Source: Pomphorhynchus laevis
Lineage: Eukaryota; Acanthocephala; Palaeacanthocephala; Echinorhynchida; Pomphorhynchidae
DNA length: 64,000 nt
Reading direction: 5' to 3'
Assembly (NCBI GenBank): GCA_012934845.2
Contig: WNNJ02003009.1
Span: 1-64,000 of the forward strand
Below, one piece after another: positions 45,570 to 56,499 of the stretch. The notes beneath the pieces are model-generated. The model had not been told where the DNA came from, searched no databases, and saw only the letters and a list, made by a program, of their open reading frames with translations. Position 1 is the first letter of the stretch; each line of letters begins with the position of its first letter. The position numbers and the translations under genes are program-made.

Positions 45570-45900
45570 AATAATATGAAAAAATTGTTGTGTCCATAAT
45601 TGAGAAATTTGATAAAAATGTTTTTATCTCAAAAAATAATTGTTATTAACTTTTACTTTATATACTTTTTGTATGTTATGAACAATTGTCTATTGATGAG
45701 GTATTTAACGTTTAAGGTCGTAATATGCACTACACATTTTTATTTTTAATTGTTTCTAAATAAATTAAATATTAAATATCTCGAAATATGATTATCTTCG
45801 GTCAAAAGCCGAATAAGCACGTACGTATATTACTAATACCTTCCATTATGCAAAATATGATAACCGGGAAAGGTTGTATTTAACTAAACATTACACAAAT
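45570..45900. repeat. Composite AT-rich dispersed repeat, copy 2
   Basis: Same landmark order as 43190-43690, including GAGGTATTTAACGTTTAAGG, TCTCGAAATATGATTATC and TAACTAAACATTAC. It begins with TGTTGTGTCCATAATTGAG, which is shared with 46765-46960. Confidence 0.75.
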
Positions 45901-46139
45901 GTACAAATAATGTGATTTACATTTAAAGTATTGACTGATATTCAGTAATAACAAAACACGAGTCTAAACATGAATGCTATTATATGATTCAATTTTTCCA
46001 TTCTAAACATTCATATGTATGTATGATGCCCTAAAAGTTTGGATCATTTGCTTGCCGTTCCCTGATATAAAAGATAGTTGGCATTAAATACAATTTTATA
46101 CAATTAATTTTTATACGATAAAATTTATTATTAAAATTT
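45901..46139. other. AT-rich spacer
   Basis: Nothing recognised. Confidence 0.5.
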
Positions 46140-46630
46140 AAAATAAAAATCAATTTTTATGAATTGACTGATAAATAACATTCGATGTATCAAAATAAGG
46201 ATTAGGTCATCAGGAGGAACCTCTATACTATCAGGTTCGGCCCCTATTTGAAAAATAAATTGAAAAGCTATTTTAACCTATGCTGCTAAGTTCTGTTTAG
46301 TTTAATTATATTTTCAATAAAAATCAAGTGAATTAAATGAACTACTAGCTTATTTCAAATACTATTGTAAATAGAACAATATGTAAATAAAAATAAATCA
46401 GATCAGATAACTGAGTCTACGTATTTAAATAATATAATATAAATAAAAAATAATTAAAATAATATATAAATAAATAAAGCAAATAATAAATAATTATATA
46501 ATTATAATTATAAATAATTATATAATTATACATTTATTAACTAATAAATAACATTCGATGTATCAAAATAAGGATTATAAGTCATCATGAGGAACCTCTA
46601 TACTATCAGGTTTCGGCCCCTACTTGAAAA
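46140..46630 (-). repeat. Two solo Naiad-like 3' end units
   Basis: Both read on the minus strand. GTCATCAGGAGGAACCTCTA (46207) and GTCATCATGAGGAACCTCTA (about 46580) each follow CGATGTATCAAAATAAGGAT. Between them, AGATAACTGAGTCTACGTA (about 46405) is the distal landmark of the second unit. Both are followed by the same TATTTTCAATAAAAATCAAG flank, so the pair is a tandem duplication. Confidence 0.65.
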
Positions 46631-46764
46631 ATAAATTAAAAAGCTATTATCACCTATGCTGCTAAGTTCTGTTTAGTTTAATTATATTTTCAATAAAAAT
46701 CAAGTGAATTAAATGAACTACTAGCTCATTTCAAATTCTATTGTAAATAGAACATTATTATTTT

Positions 46765-46960
46765 CAAATAATATGAAAATAATTGTTGTGTCCATAATTG
46801 AGAAATTTGATAAAAATGGTTTTATTTAAAAAACTTTTACTTGATATACTTTTTGTATGTTATGAACAATTGTCTATTGATGAGAAATTTAACGTTTCAG
46901 GCTTTAATATGAGAAATTTGATAAAACATTTTTATTTTTATATTTAAAAATAAAAAGTAA
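46765..46960. repeat. Composite AT-rich dispersed repeat, copy 3 (partial)
   Basis: TTGTTGTGTCCATAATTGAG, TATGTTATGAACAATTGTCT and AAATTTAACGTTTCAGGC occur in order. The second half of the repeat is missing. Confidence 0.7.
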
Positions 46961-47010
46961 TCGTGCGCCAGCACGAATTTGCCACGTAAAAATAAATCTA
47001 TTTTTATAAA
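46955..47010 (+). mobile_element. L2-like LINE 3' tail, copy 3
   Basis: Hairpin CGTGCGCCAGCACG (46962-46975) followed by AATTTGCCACGTAAAAATAA. Minimal end fragment. Confidence 0.7.
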
Positions 47011-47786
47011 AAGATAAGTTTCTATTGCTAACGATATTCCAAATATTACATAGGTCTTCTCAAGCTAAGACATTTCAGCGTTTAACTTCAAGATAAATAT
47101 ACTTAATTTACATAATCACTATTTCAATCAACAATTTAAAAATAACTGCCGTATTAGCCGAAATATCGTTCCTTTAAAACAATCGATTGCATAATTGAAC
47201 GGTAATTTTAAACAATAAGGCGCCTTACAGGTCAGAGTATAAAATAAAGAGGATTAGCAATCAATAGATGATATTCGAATGACATATTTGACTTCTTACT
47301 TAGAAATTATATCTATTTATTTTTATTTAGAAGCAGCCTTAATTCCGCGAACCCGCATTCATCGATCTTGCATTGCAAACAACAAAAATCGAATAAACTC
47401 AGAATTTAAATATATGAGCTTATAACTTATCTTTTGATATTTAAGAAAAAGAGTAATGCTTAGTCTCACAATGTATATTCGCCTTCACATTGTTAAAGTT
47501 GACTTCAAACTATCTTCTGTGAAGTAGAAAATTGACCATCCGATTAATATTAATATAAATATTTTTATATTTAATAAAAATACTTTTATCAAATACAAAT
47601 GTATTATTTGATCAGAAAATTTATCGAGATCCTAAAAATATTCAACGATCTTGACGTATTAACTCCATTAAAATATTCCCTAAGTTAACACAACCCTTTT
47701 ATAAAGAAATATGTAAAAACGAAGGGTTAAATTTTCAATATATTTCATGGCAAAACAAATGATGCACAAGTTTGGATAAATTAAGT
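47011..47786. other. AT-rich spacer downstream of RPL10A
   Basis: No gene or element recognised. The part next to 47786 is the RPL10A 3' UTR; no long poly(A) tract marks its end, which argues against a recent processed copy. Confidence 0.5.
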
Positions 47787-48443
47787 TTAATATATTCTTT
47801 GAACGGGCCCCATTGTACTTTTAATGTATATTGTTTTCACGTTTTGCCATCCTTTCTTCAAAAGAGACGACAAGAAGTTAACTCCAAGATTAATGTTGGC
47901 AGCAATTTCATCTTCTTTAAGACCGACATTGGCGATTGCCAAATTTAGACATAACTCCCTCTTCATTTGAAATTTGATAGTCGCCTTGACATCTTCGATT
48001 TTCTGGGCAAGATTATCAGTATGAGTGATAGGCGTCGGGAATTTTCCTGCTTTGTTAAATCCGGGACCAGCAACCCTCGGTATCTGTTTTATAATCGAAT
48101 CTGAAGCTAAGAATGCACGGTATTTTTTGACTAGATTCTTTATCTTTTTCTTATCTTTATTAAACTTCTTAAGATCGTCAATTGTCATTGAATCGACGCC
48201 TAAGGATTTTGCTTGGTCACAGTGGATTTCATCACCAAGTACACATATATCGAATTTAACACGCGGTGCATAAGGTACGCGTACGGATCCAGCAAAACGC
48301 TTATCTCGTTTAGGGTCTAGATTTTTTAGCACAATTACAAGCTCGATTGTTTCTAAAAAATTTCTTTTCTTTTCAACCGCATGTGTCAGCACCTGCTTAA
48401 TTCCGTCGTACACGTTATCCTTATTTAACTTGGATTTGCTCAT
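47787..48443 (-). CDS. RPL10A: 60S ribosomal protein L10a (uL1)
   Basis: An intact 218-codon frame, ATG at 48443, close to the 217 residues of the human protein. uL1 forms the mobile L1 stalk of the large ribosomal subunit and guides deacylated tRNA out of the E site. Recognisable blocks in order are LETIELVIVLKNLDPKRDKR, VCVLGD-like ICVLGDEIHCDQAK, the stalk motif QIPRVAGPGFNKAGKFPTP, VKATIKFQMKRELCL, and the C-terminal NVKTIYIKSTMGPVQRIY. There is no intron in the coding region. TATTTTACAG directly precedes the ATG, which reads as a splice acceptor (5' UTR intron or spliced-leader site). It is the best-preserved host gene of the window. A working gene is likely. Confidence 0.95.
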   Translation of the reverse strand: MSKSKLNKDNVYDGIKQVLTHAVEKKRNFLETIELVIVLKNLDPKRDKRFAGSVRVPYAPRVKFDICVLGDEIHCDQAKSLGVDSMTIDDLKKFNKDKKKIKNLVKKYRAFLASDSIIKQIPRVAGPGFNKAGKFPTPITHTDNLAQKIEDVKATIKFQMKRELCLNLAIANVGLKEDEIAANINLGVNFLSSLLKKGWQNVKTIYIKSTMGPVQRIY

Positions 48444-48463
48444 CTGTAAAATAATTATTATAC
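48444..48463 (-). promoter_or_regulatory. Splice-acceptor-like site at the RPL10A start
   Basis: Minus strand ATAATTATTTTACAG abuts the ATG at 48443. A pyrimidine-poor but AT-rich tract ending in CAG fits an acceptor in an AT-rich genome. It implies either a 5' UTR intron or trans-splicing of a leader. Confidence 0.4.
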
Positions 48464-48609
48464 AAAACTTAAAAAATTTTGATCATTAATATTTGTAGCT
48501 CACATCACTAAAAAAAGTAAATGACTTTAATAATATTTACAAAATAGAAAAAGTATATTTTGCTTTTCTTTGTCATCTGTTTAGTGTTCACATTTGAAAA
48601 ATATCGACA

Positions 48610-48730
48610 TTAAATCCTTATCATTGACCTCTTATCGACCTCATTAACCTTATTATTGACCTTTTATCGACCTTATTATTGACCCTTTATCGACCTTATT
48701 ATTGACCCTTTATCGACCTTATTGACCTCT
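48610..48730. repeat. 22-bp minisatellite upstream of RPL10A
   Basis: Units close to CTTATTATTGACCCTTTATC plus GA are repeated about five times with small changes. The array directly adjoins the solo Naiad-like end unit at 48725. Confidence 0.75.
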
Positions 48731-49525
48731 AATCCTTATTCTCGAATACATAGTCTGTTATTTATTAGTCAATTCATAAAAATGACGTTTATTTTAAATT
48801 TCAATTTATAAATTTTGACTTGATATAAATATAAATTATATAAAATCTTATATAAAATTATTAATTATTAATTATATTTTTATTTATCGTTATTTTTAAT
48901 TAATAAATAATATTATAAAATACGTAGACTCAGTTAGCTGATCTGATTGATTCGCAATGTGAAATAATAATCACTTGTTAACCTACAAATCATCACTGGA
49001 AGGCATAAGTCATCTACTCTGGTTTGTTTTAAAAAAGAATGAATTAAAATATTTGAGAATAAATATTTTTTAAAAACGATTAATATATTGAAAAAAAGAA
49101 AAAAAAATTGTAAAAATTTTGACCTTATGGTCAAACAATAAAATTTTGACCTTATGTGCTACAATATGTTTACCTACAATATGTTTTGTAATCACAAATA
49201 AGCCAGACGCGAAAGAATGACGAATGCCGTTTATTCTAATACAAATATGTTTTGTATTAGAACAAGGTAAACTAGATAATCAAATTTCATCAGGGGAAAT
49301 ACGTCATTAGCACGTGTTTGGCCTCGCTGTAATTTTGGGTCTAGAAATAATGTGCCGAAACCTGATTATATAGCAATTCCTCCTGATGACCTATTATCCT
49401 TATTATGATAAATAGTCTGTTATTTATTAGTCAATTAAATTTTTAATTTTAACTTTTAAAATTATTTGTCAAATTATTAAATTTTGATTTATTTATTTTT
49501 TACGTAGAGTCAGTTAGCTGAATTA
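48725..49525 (+). repeat. Two Naiad-like 3' end units
   Basis: Unit 1, 48725-48960: ATAGTCTGTTATTTATTAGT, CAATTCATAAAAATGACG, and ACTCAGTTAGCTGATCTGAT. Unit 2, about 49235-49525, is fuller: ACGTCATTAGCACGTGTTTG, CAATTCCTCCTGATGACC, ATAGTCTGTTATTTATTAGT, and AGTCAGTTAGCTGAATT. These match 9440-9920 in order and orientation, with no reverse transcriptase attached. Confidence 0.7.
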
Positions 49526-49689
49526 ATTTATAATAAAAAAAAATTTAATACTGTTTTAGTGTTAAATATTAAAACATGAAATTTAGTATTTCGATAATTA
49601 TCAATTGCAATTATATCGCAATAAAAGAAGAAACAAAATAAGTATTTATTGAAAACAAAACGAGTATTGTGCGCACGAATCGAATCAGT

Positions 49690-50095
49690 ACGTTGTATAA
49701 AAAAGGATTTATTTTAACGTGGCAAATGCGTGCCAGCGCACGCTTACATGACCACAACAAAACAAGACTGTGAATCAGGTGTCGAGAAGGTGTGAACGGA
49801 GGAGGTGTTTGAATGTGATAAAGGAGTGGGCGCGGCGGACGTCGAGAGGGAGTTGATTCCAGGCGAGTGAGGCGGCGACGAGGAAGGATCGGATACCGTA
49901 GTTGTTGGAGTAATTGGGGGAACGTGGAGTAAGAGGGTATGACGGGAACGAAACGATAGCGAGGTGGGGCGAGTATCGTCTAAGAAAGGAAGGTTGATGA
50001 ACGATGGGAAGCCGACAGCGATGAGACGAAAAGTTACGAGTTCATGCAAAGTAACGAGTTCATGCACAAGTATCGAGTTTATACACAAGTTCATG
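49690..50095 (-). mobile_element. L2-like LINE 3' tail, copy 4
   Basis: The minus frame encodes FRLIAVGFPSFINLPFLDDT in one reading and the family's usual C-terminus in others. The terminal hairpin is CGTGCCAGCGCACG (49729-49742) and GGCAAATG follows the tail direction. 5'-truncated. Confidence 0.7.
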
Positions 50096-51529
50096 TTCTA
50101 ACACTCGAGTGATAATATCTGCTAATGACGTTAAGGAAGTATCCGATAAGATTATGGATTATTATTTATTTTATTATAATGAATCATATAAAAAGCCTAA
50201 AATAATGTTTTAATATTGATTTATTTCTTTCACTTTAACGAAACATGAATAAGGACTTAGATAAATTTAGTATATTCCTGAATTTATGTCCTTATTTAGT
50301 ATATTCATGCTTGGTATAAACTTTAGTCTAAATTTAATATTTTATAAATTTAATATATTCATACTCTAAATCCTTATTCAGACTATATCGTCCTCATTCA
50401 GTCCATTATAAGTCCAAATTCAGTCCATATTCAGACTCTAAGCCATCAGACTCTAATACTCTAAGTCATAAATTTATAAATAAATTTCAAATATTCACAC
50501 TAGAAGTCTTTATTCATGTTTCTTAAAAGTAAAAGATTGATTTGCAGACTCAACAAGAAAATGTGATAATTTTAAAATCCTCGTATTCCATTTCTGAAAC
50601 GTCAAATGTCTACAGCGGCGTAGATTATAGCGGACGTATATGCTTTACATACTATAAATCCGTACAATGGCGAATACTAGTTTCGATTAGCTCGAAAATA
50701 GTATTTACCTGTTAAATGTGTTTACCTGTCAAATGTGTGAACCTTGCGAAATGCAAAAAGGAAATATGTTTGCATAAGATAAAAAATAAGCTCGAGAATG
50801 TGAACTTAAGATCTACTTGCCACAAATGCATGTTCACCACATAAGAATATGGAAGAATTTCATCTGTAATATGCGTAACGAATTAGACCACATAAATGCG
50901 GCTACATATTTTGTAGTGTGAATATTGTACTATGTTATATTGAATAAATTTAAAAATAGGTATATTCCTGAAAATAGGTATTATAGCAAAATCATTAGTT
51001 TGTCAAATGAAATAATGATTAATAAACTTGTGACTTAGCCGTTAGAAGTTATCTTGAAAGTATTAATCTAGTGTGAATTTAGATTATAAAATATACACAT
51101 CTTGTTTTGTTCGTAATTTTAATTAAATTAAATAGAGCAGAGAAGATTAATTATATACCCTAAAGTACAAATTATTATTTATAATCTCAGTACGCTTAAT
51201 TAAAATTTGAAATATTATAATATTAATAGAATAAATTAAAATTTAAGTCGAGGCATTTCAGTTTTAAATTATTTAATATAAATTTTAAAACTTGATATGT
51301 AAATAATCAAATAATTTAAAATTACGGGGATTTAAATCAACCATTTTGTTCGCATTTATGAGGTCTATTTTACTTCAAATATAACAATAAAAATGCGAGC
51401 ATTGTGCAGTCAGAAATACTCAGCATTGAGTTCGGAATCTGAAGATATGGCACGAGTTTTGAATCTTGAAGGTTGAGATAATATTAAAGAATATTAAGAA
51501 TATATTGTGTAAATTAGACAAATTCACAA
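50096..51529. other. AT-rich intergenic DNA
   Basis: No gene found. A degenerate ATTCAGTCC-type repeat lies at about 50380-50470. Open frames are short and low in complexity. Confidence 0.5.
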
Positions 51530-52600
51530 TGTAATGCTAGATTCTGCGAAATTCTTATCTGACAATCAGCACGGATTTCGAAGAAAGCACTTTACAGTTA
51601 CTAAATTGATACTGAGTCGTGACTTTATATAAGTGTTCAGAAGTATGTTGCCATTGAACCATCTTAATATTAAATGGATAGGGGAGTTCTTGCGTCATAG
51701 AATGTTCATTGTTCGTGTGAGTGATGTTATGTCAACTTGGTAAAGTATTTTGCGTGATGTACGACAAGGATTTGTTCTAGGTCCAACTTTCTTTAATATT
51801 TATATTCATGAGTTACTGTATTGGTGCTAGAACAAGTAGAATACCCTATATTATTGATAACAAAGATGTTGTGTTTGTAAAAATGTCCAAAAATTTAGGT
51901 GTAATAGTTTCTAGTGATTTTAGCACTAAATATAACACTGATAATACATGTTCGAAGGCTCTTCGCATGGTTGGTTTAATTCGGCTGGCATTCAAACATC
52001 TAGCAGTGAACGACTTTATTTTGTTATCTAACATATCGAAGAGGTATTATCTTATATACGTCATCTGCTGCATTTCCTGTTCATAGAAGAGACAGCGCTT
52101 AGAGAAGTGTATTACATAAGGCAACAAAACTTGTCCCTATTGTTCGTAGCTTACCTGATGAAGAGCGTCTTCTCAGTCTTCATACTCCTTCCGTTCACCA
52201 CTTTCTCAATCTTGCAGATATCAGTATGCTGCGGAAATCTTTAAAAGAACCCCACAAGTATTCGATGGTTTATTCCAATTTCGAAATAGTCACTCATTAC
52301 GTGAACATATTTTGACTTTGAAGACGAAATATAGAAAACAATTCTTACTGATTAACTTGAGTTCGCGTGTTGCTGGAATTTGGAATGGATTTGATACAAA
52401 TATTGTAAATGCTGAGCATTTTGTTCAGATGACTATTTACAATTTACAATGAAGACTGGATACATTAACAAAGTAAAGGACTTTTAAATCATTTTATAAG
52501 TAGAGTGCTTATTAATTAATTTTGATTTTATTTGATTTTGTTTTTCCTTGTCTGTGATGTAACAAGCTTTGCTCATCTAATTTTCTATGTTTTTAAAGAA
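51530..52600 (+). mobile_element. Decayed CR1-like LINE fragment (RT)
   Basis: Plus-strand pieces LSDNQHGFRRKHFTVTKLI, LNIKWIGEFLRHRMFIVRVS, GFVLGPTFFNIYIHEL and NLGVIVSSDFSTKYNTDNTC, then the tail RKATKLVPIVRSLPDEERLL, follow the order of the element at 24.8 and 40 kb. The YADD region is deleted. Its end carries AAGCTTTGCTCATC (about 52565), reminiscent of the 3' end hairpin core of that family. Confidence 0.65.
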
Positions 52601-53829
52601 GTGAACTTCCCGAGGAACTTCTTAAGTATATTTAAGGAACTTAAGAAAACAGTGGGATTCACCACGGATACAAAAATTTTCTGAAGTAATACGATCGTTA
52701 GCAAGCAATACAATACTTTATCATGTGCTTATAAGCAAGTACTTCACTGTCAATTTCCTTAAATGTTAGATAACGGGTTTAATAAACACATGAAACAGCA
52801 ACGATAAGGTCTTTGAATCTTTAAATTTTGTATAAAAATACTGAAAATTTCTCTTGATAAAAGATAAACAAGCTAATCCATTACACAAAAGATGAAAAAC
52901 TAATCGTTTTCCTTGTAAAGTGGTTTTCATGATAGATCTCATTCCCGTAAGATGTGTCAAAAACGTTAAGCAAGCAGCATGGCTCATCACAAAAACTGGC
53001 CCTATTCACAGTGTAAAATCAACACATGACTTCAAGCCCATTACTGATAACAAAGCCACTAACATTATCTCTCAGTGACCAAAGTTGTACCGCGAGCAAA
53101 CTCATTTCGGCCGCATGCATTCAAGATCCTACTATTTTAATCACTGGCCTACTTTAATGACCGTCAGTGATGGTGGACAAAAAATAAAGTGCTAAATTGA
53201 TACGTTGCGACTTGACTCTATTATCAGATCAGATACTGATTCTACCAGTTATCAGTTTAGCCTTACATTTCACTTGCTATCACAGCCTACTAACTATCAG
53301 TTTAGGCTTTCGTTTATCACAACTATACAAATTCTATTTAAAAAATCGAATGACACATGAGCTAGAAAAAATAATACGTGTTTTTTAGTTGAGTACAATC
53401 GCCTTAGTAAAGGTGTCCAGGCAATTTTTATCGTATGAATAAATATTATCCCGCACTTGTCGATAAAAAATTCTGTATGTGAACAAAGAGTATTATCGAA
53501 TGATGATGAACAACGGAAAAACTATGATTTCTAACCGTTACATAACCACTTTGTTAGTTAAGAGATCGAACAAAACCCGGCACACTCTAATGATTAATCT
53601 TGTGTGAAGCCAAACGATCAGAATAACACAGCCAAAGAAATTTCGAACAAAGTCGGAGAAAATACAATTTGTGGTGAAGCGAACGATTGAATTTCGGAAA
53701 ACTCTTTGCAATAAACAAATGACGTTATTGCCGAAAAGATGACGTCAAATAGACCGGATCACAGGCAAACCGAAATACTTAATACGCTGATTTATCGATT
53801 AAATCAGCGGCAAAAGTTTGCTTCTATAA
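52601..53829. other. Unassigned DNA
   Basis: Less AT-rich than the spacers to its left but without a readable protein longer than about 75 codons. No repeat match to the rest of the window was noticed. Confidence 0.4.
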
Positions 53830-54262
53830 TTCACGCCCCCTTGAATTTTGTCTCCGTTGAAAATCCATCATCCTATCCCTAAAACGAATAATCAACACCG
53901 CCGTTCGAGTGCTCTTTCGTCTACGTCGCTTCGACCACACAATCACATATTTTGCCCAACTCTACTGGCCAACTATCCACATCCGCCTTCTTCTCGTAAC
54001 TTTTCGTCTCACCGCTGTCGGATTTCCATCGTTCATCAACCTTCCTTACTTAGACGACACTCGCCCACCTCGCTATCGCTGCGTTCCCGTAATTTCCTCT
54101 TACTCCACGTTCCCAATTACTCCAACAATTACCGTCTCCGATCCTTCCTCGTCGCCGCCTCACTCGCCTGGAATCAACTCCCTCTCGACATCCGCCGCGC
54201 TCCCTCATTTATCACATTCAAACACCTCCTCCGTTCACACCTTCTCGACACATGATTTACAT
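53830..54262 (+). mobile_element. L2-like LINE 3' tail, copy 5
   Basis: The open frame 53848-54255 reads NYSNNYRLRSFLVAASLAWN and LPLDIRRAPSFITFKHLLRS, the C-terminus of the L2-like ORF2. It breaks off at CACATGATTTACATTTTTG, before the terminal hairpin, where it meets an inverted RT fragment of the same family. Confidence 0.75.
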
Positions 54263-54294
54263 TTTTGTCCAATGATACGTTCGATGTGCTATTC

Positions 54295-55290
54295 AATTGT
54301 TCATGCGGGTGCATGAGCATATACGAGGATGTCATCAGCGTATTGCATGACTTTAAAGTGGTAAGGTTTGGTAAACATAGAGATCGCCATCATGGAAGAG
54401 AGAATCAAGGCACTAGGACTAAACCTTGTGGAATCCTGCAAAAAATAGGGATTAGAGGGGAGGATGATGAATTAGAACAGACTCGAAAAGAACGGTCTGA
54501 TAGATATGAGGCAAACCATGCTACGCAGGAAGAAGAAAAGCCGTAATCATAACGAAGGCGAGAAAGGAGGACGGAGTGGTCGGCGATGTCGAATGCGGAG
54601 GAGTTCGAGGACATAAGAACACTATATAGAGCCTTGTCACGAGAAATAAGTAGGTCGTTGTAAACTTTCATGCAGGCGATTTCCTTGGAGTGATTAGAAC
54701 GGAAAGCGGATTGGAAAGGAGGGTACAAATTGGATGAAGAGAGATAAACGTTGATCTGTATTAAGATAAGGCGCTCTAAGAGCGTGGAAATAGTAGGGAG
54801 GAGTGAAATGGGGCGATAACTAGAAGGAAGTGAGGGGTCGAGCGATTGTTTCTTAATAAGGGGACGAACGATGGCTAATTTTCAGTGTGAAGGAAATATA
54901 CGACTGCGGATGGAAGAGTTAAAAAAGGTGGTTAGGAAAGGAGACATCGAGGCGCATATGGGTTCCAGGAGCATGATGCGTGGCTGGGAAGAGTGAGATG
55001 GGATGGAGATTGAGGTGAAAGAGAGCAACGCGGATATTTTGGTCTGAAGAAATGACGAATAATCATGGGGATTGATGTTGCATGACAAAGAGGAGCGAGA
55101 AAGGATTAAGTTAAAAGTATGTCAGAGAGACTTAGAGTTTAATGAAGTGTTGATTTTATGCTGTCAAAAGGAGTAGCATTTGGTACGGAGTAGGTTGATA
55201 TGAGACAGGCAAAGATGACGATAGGAATCACGGAGACGGAGAGAGTAAGCGGATATCACGTCTATGAGAGCGATGATAGACTAATTTCAA
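54295..55290 (-). mobile_element. L2-like LINE fragment (RT), inverted
   Basis: On the minus strand it matches the ORF2 of the element at 59.4 kb: CNINPHDYSSFLQTKISALL, then PPFQSAFRSNHSKEIACMKV, SAFDIADHSVLLSRLRYDYG, WFASYLSDRSFRVCSNSSSS, and MQYADDILVYAHAP at about 54330. It lies tail to tail with the 53.8-kb fragment, suggesting a twin-priming-like inversion or two insertions. Confidence 0.75.
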
Positions 55291-55302
55291 GCGCCGACGG
55301 AG

Positions 55303-55369
55303 TGACATCCAATGACTACTCTCAAAGCGTCGATGGAGTCGACGCTTTGAGAGTAGTCATTGGATGTCA
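55303..55369. repeat. Perfect 31-bp hairpin
   Basis: The arms 55303-55333 (starting TGACATCCAATGACTACTCT) and 55339-55369 (ending TAGTCATTGGATGTCA) are exact reverse complements around TGGAG. The sequence is not AT-rich. No terminator, tRNA or known element is attached. Confidence 0.9.
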
Positions 55370-55399
55370 AACCATGTGCACGGTACAAGCGACCGTATT

Positions 55400-55505
55400 C
55401 CCACCTTCTCGACATATGACTTAAATTTTTGTTTTTGCTGTTGTGGTCACGAGAGCCTGCGCCGGCACGCATTTGCCATGTAAAATAAATACTTTTTTAC
55501 AAACT
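55400..55505 (+). mobile_element. L2-like LINE 3' tail, copy 6
   Basis: CTTCTCGACATATGACTTAA, GTTGTGGTCACGAGA, the hairpin region GCCTGCGCCGGCACGC (55455-55470) and CATTTGCCATGTAAAATAAA. Confidence 0.75.
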
Positions 55506-55704
55506 AATCTCAACTACCCCCACACATATATTTGTCGGAGCACTCGACATCATCGCTGTCACCTAAGGATGGACATTTGATATTAAAGGTAACATTATTA
55601 AGATACATATAGGCCATATAAAGTCATTTCTAGAAACAGTCAGTTTACATCGGATTTATAATCAATATAAATCCAAAGTAGATGCTTATTATATGATACA
55701 AGAA

Positions 55705-55818
55705 ACATATTATTAGACAAATAAAAGGTGTTCCAATGGGTGGTAATAGTAGCCCAATTATAGCTGACTTATTTTTAAGCTTTATAGAATATGAATTCGT
55801 TCATAACTGTTGAAAAAA
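55705..55818 (+). mobile_element. Naiad-like RT fragment
   Basis: Encodes RQIKGVPMGGNSSPIIADLF and LSFIEYEFVHNC, the conserved palm segment found at about 8808-8905, here with GVPMGG intact. Truncated at both ends. Confidence 0.8.
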
Positions 55819-56280
55819 TACCATCCAATCGTGGTTTCCTTCCACGACTGTCGAAATGAAGCCTAGAGAAAATTCTATGGCGTGGAAGCAAACTCATTCG
55901 AGAAGGTGAAAGGATAAGTTATAATGATCGATTAACTTCGATTTGTATGATGCCAGTGCAAACCAAGCTAAGCATTCTGAATCGGTAAATGATGATGCAT
56001 ATAGTTAAGTGGATGGATATCAAAGAGACTCGTTGAAATGAATGTCTGACAATGTCATAGGGCCATTCACTCATGCTGCTCACAAGGCAAATTGGATGGT
56101 CCACAATGGTATCGCGATTATCATAGAGAGAGAATTAAAGTTGTGAAACTCTTTACCACAGAACATAGTGGCTGCATCATCATTAAGATTATTTAAGAAT
56201 TTAGTCAAAGTTGAGTAACACATACGAATGAATAAAACATTATAAAACCTTAGCCTAGGTGGTGTAGGTTCAGATGGCTC
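55819..56280. other. LINE debris, weak
   Basis: The plus strand near 55900-55970 reads REGERISYNDRLTSICMMPV, resembling the tail of a CR1-like RT. The minus strand at 56325-56080 reads PPRLRFYNVLFIRMCYSTLT, resembling another LINE C-terminus. Neither is certain. Confidence 0.3.
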
Positions 56281-56284
56281 AAGG

Positions 56285-56490
56285 TGTTTGAAAACATTAG
56301 CACACCGATTATCCGTCAAGCGCAACGCTAGTTATGCAGATTGCATAGGATGGTTAATGCAAAAAATTGGATTTGCTCTTGCTAGATCAGTGTCGATGTG
56401 TATAAGATCAGCAAGATCGGCTTTGCATCGTCCAGTTCACAGTTATGCTATTCACATGTTTGCTGAAACTAGTGAAGCTAGTGGGTAGCT
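56285..56490 (+). mobile_element. C-terminal fragment of a restriction-like-endonuclease LINE
   Basis: KIGFALARSVSMCIRSARSA matches the end of LINE 2 (KIGIQLARSISMCIRGPRSA, about 21300-21360) and LINE 3. The protein ends at a TAG near 56486. It shows that a third member of this family inserted here, 5'-truncated. Confidence 0.75.
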
Positions 56491-56499
56491 GAAAAAACA

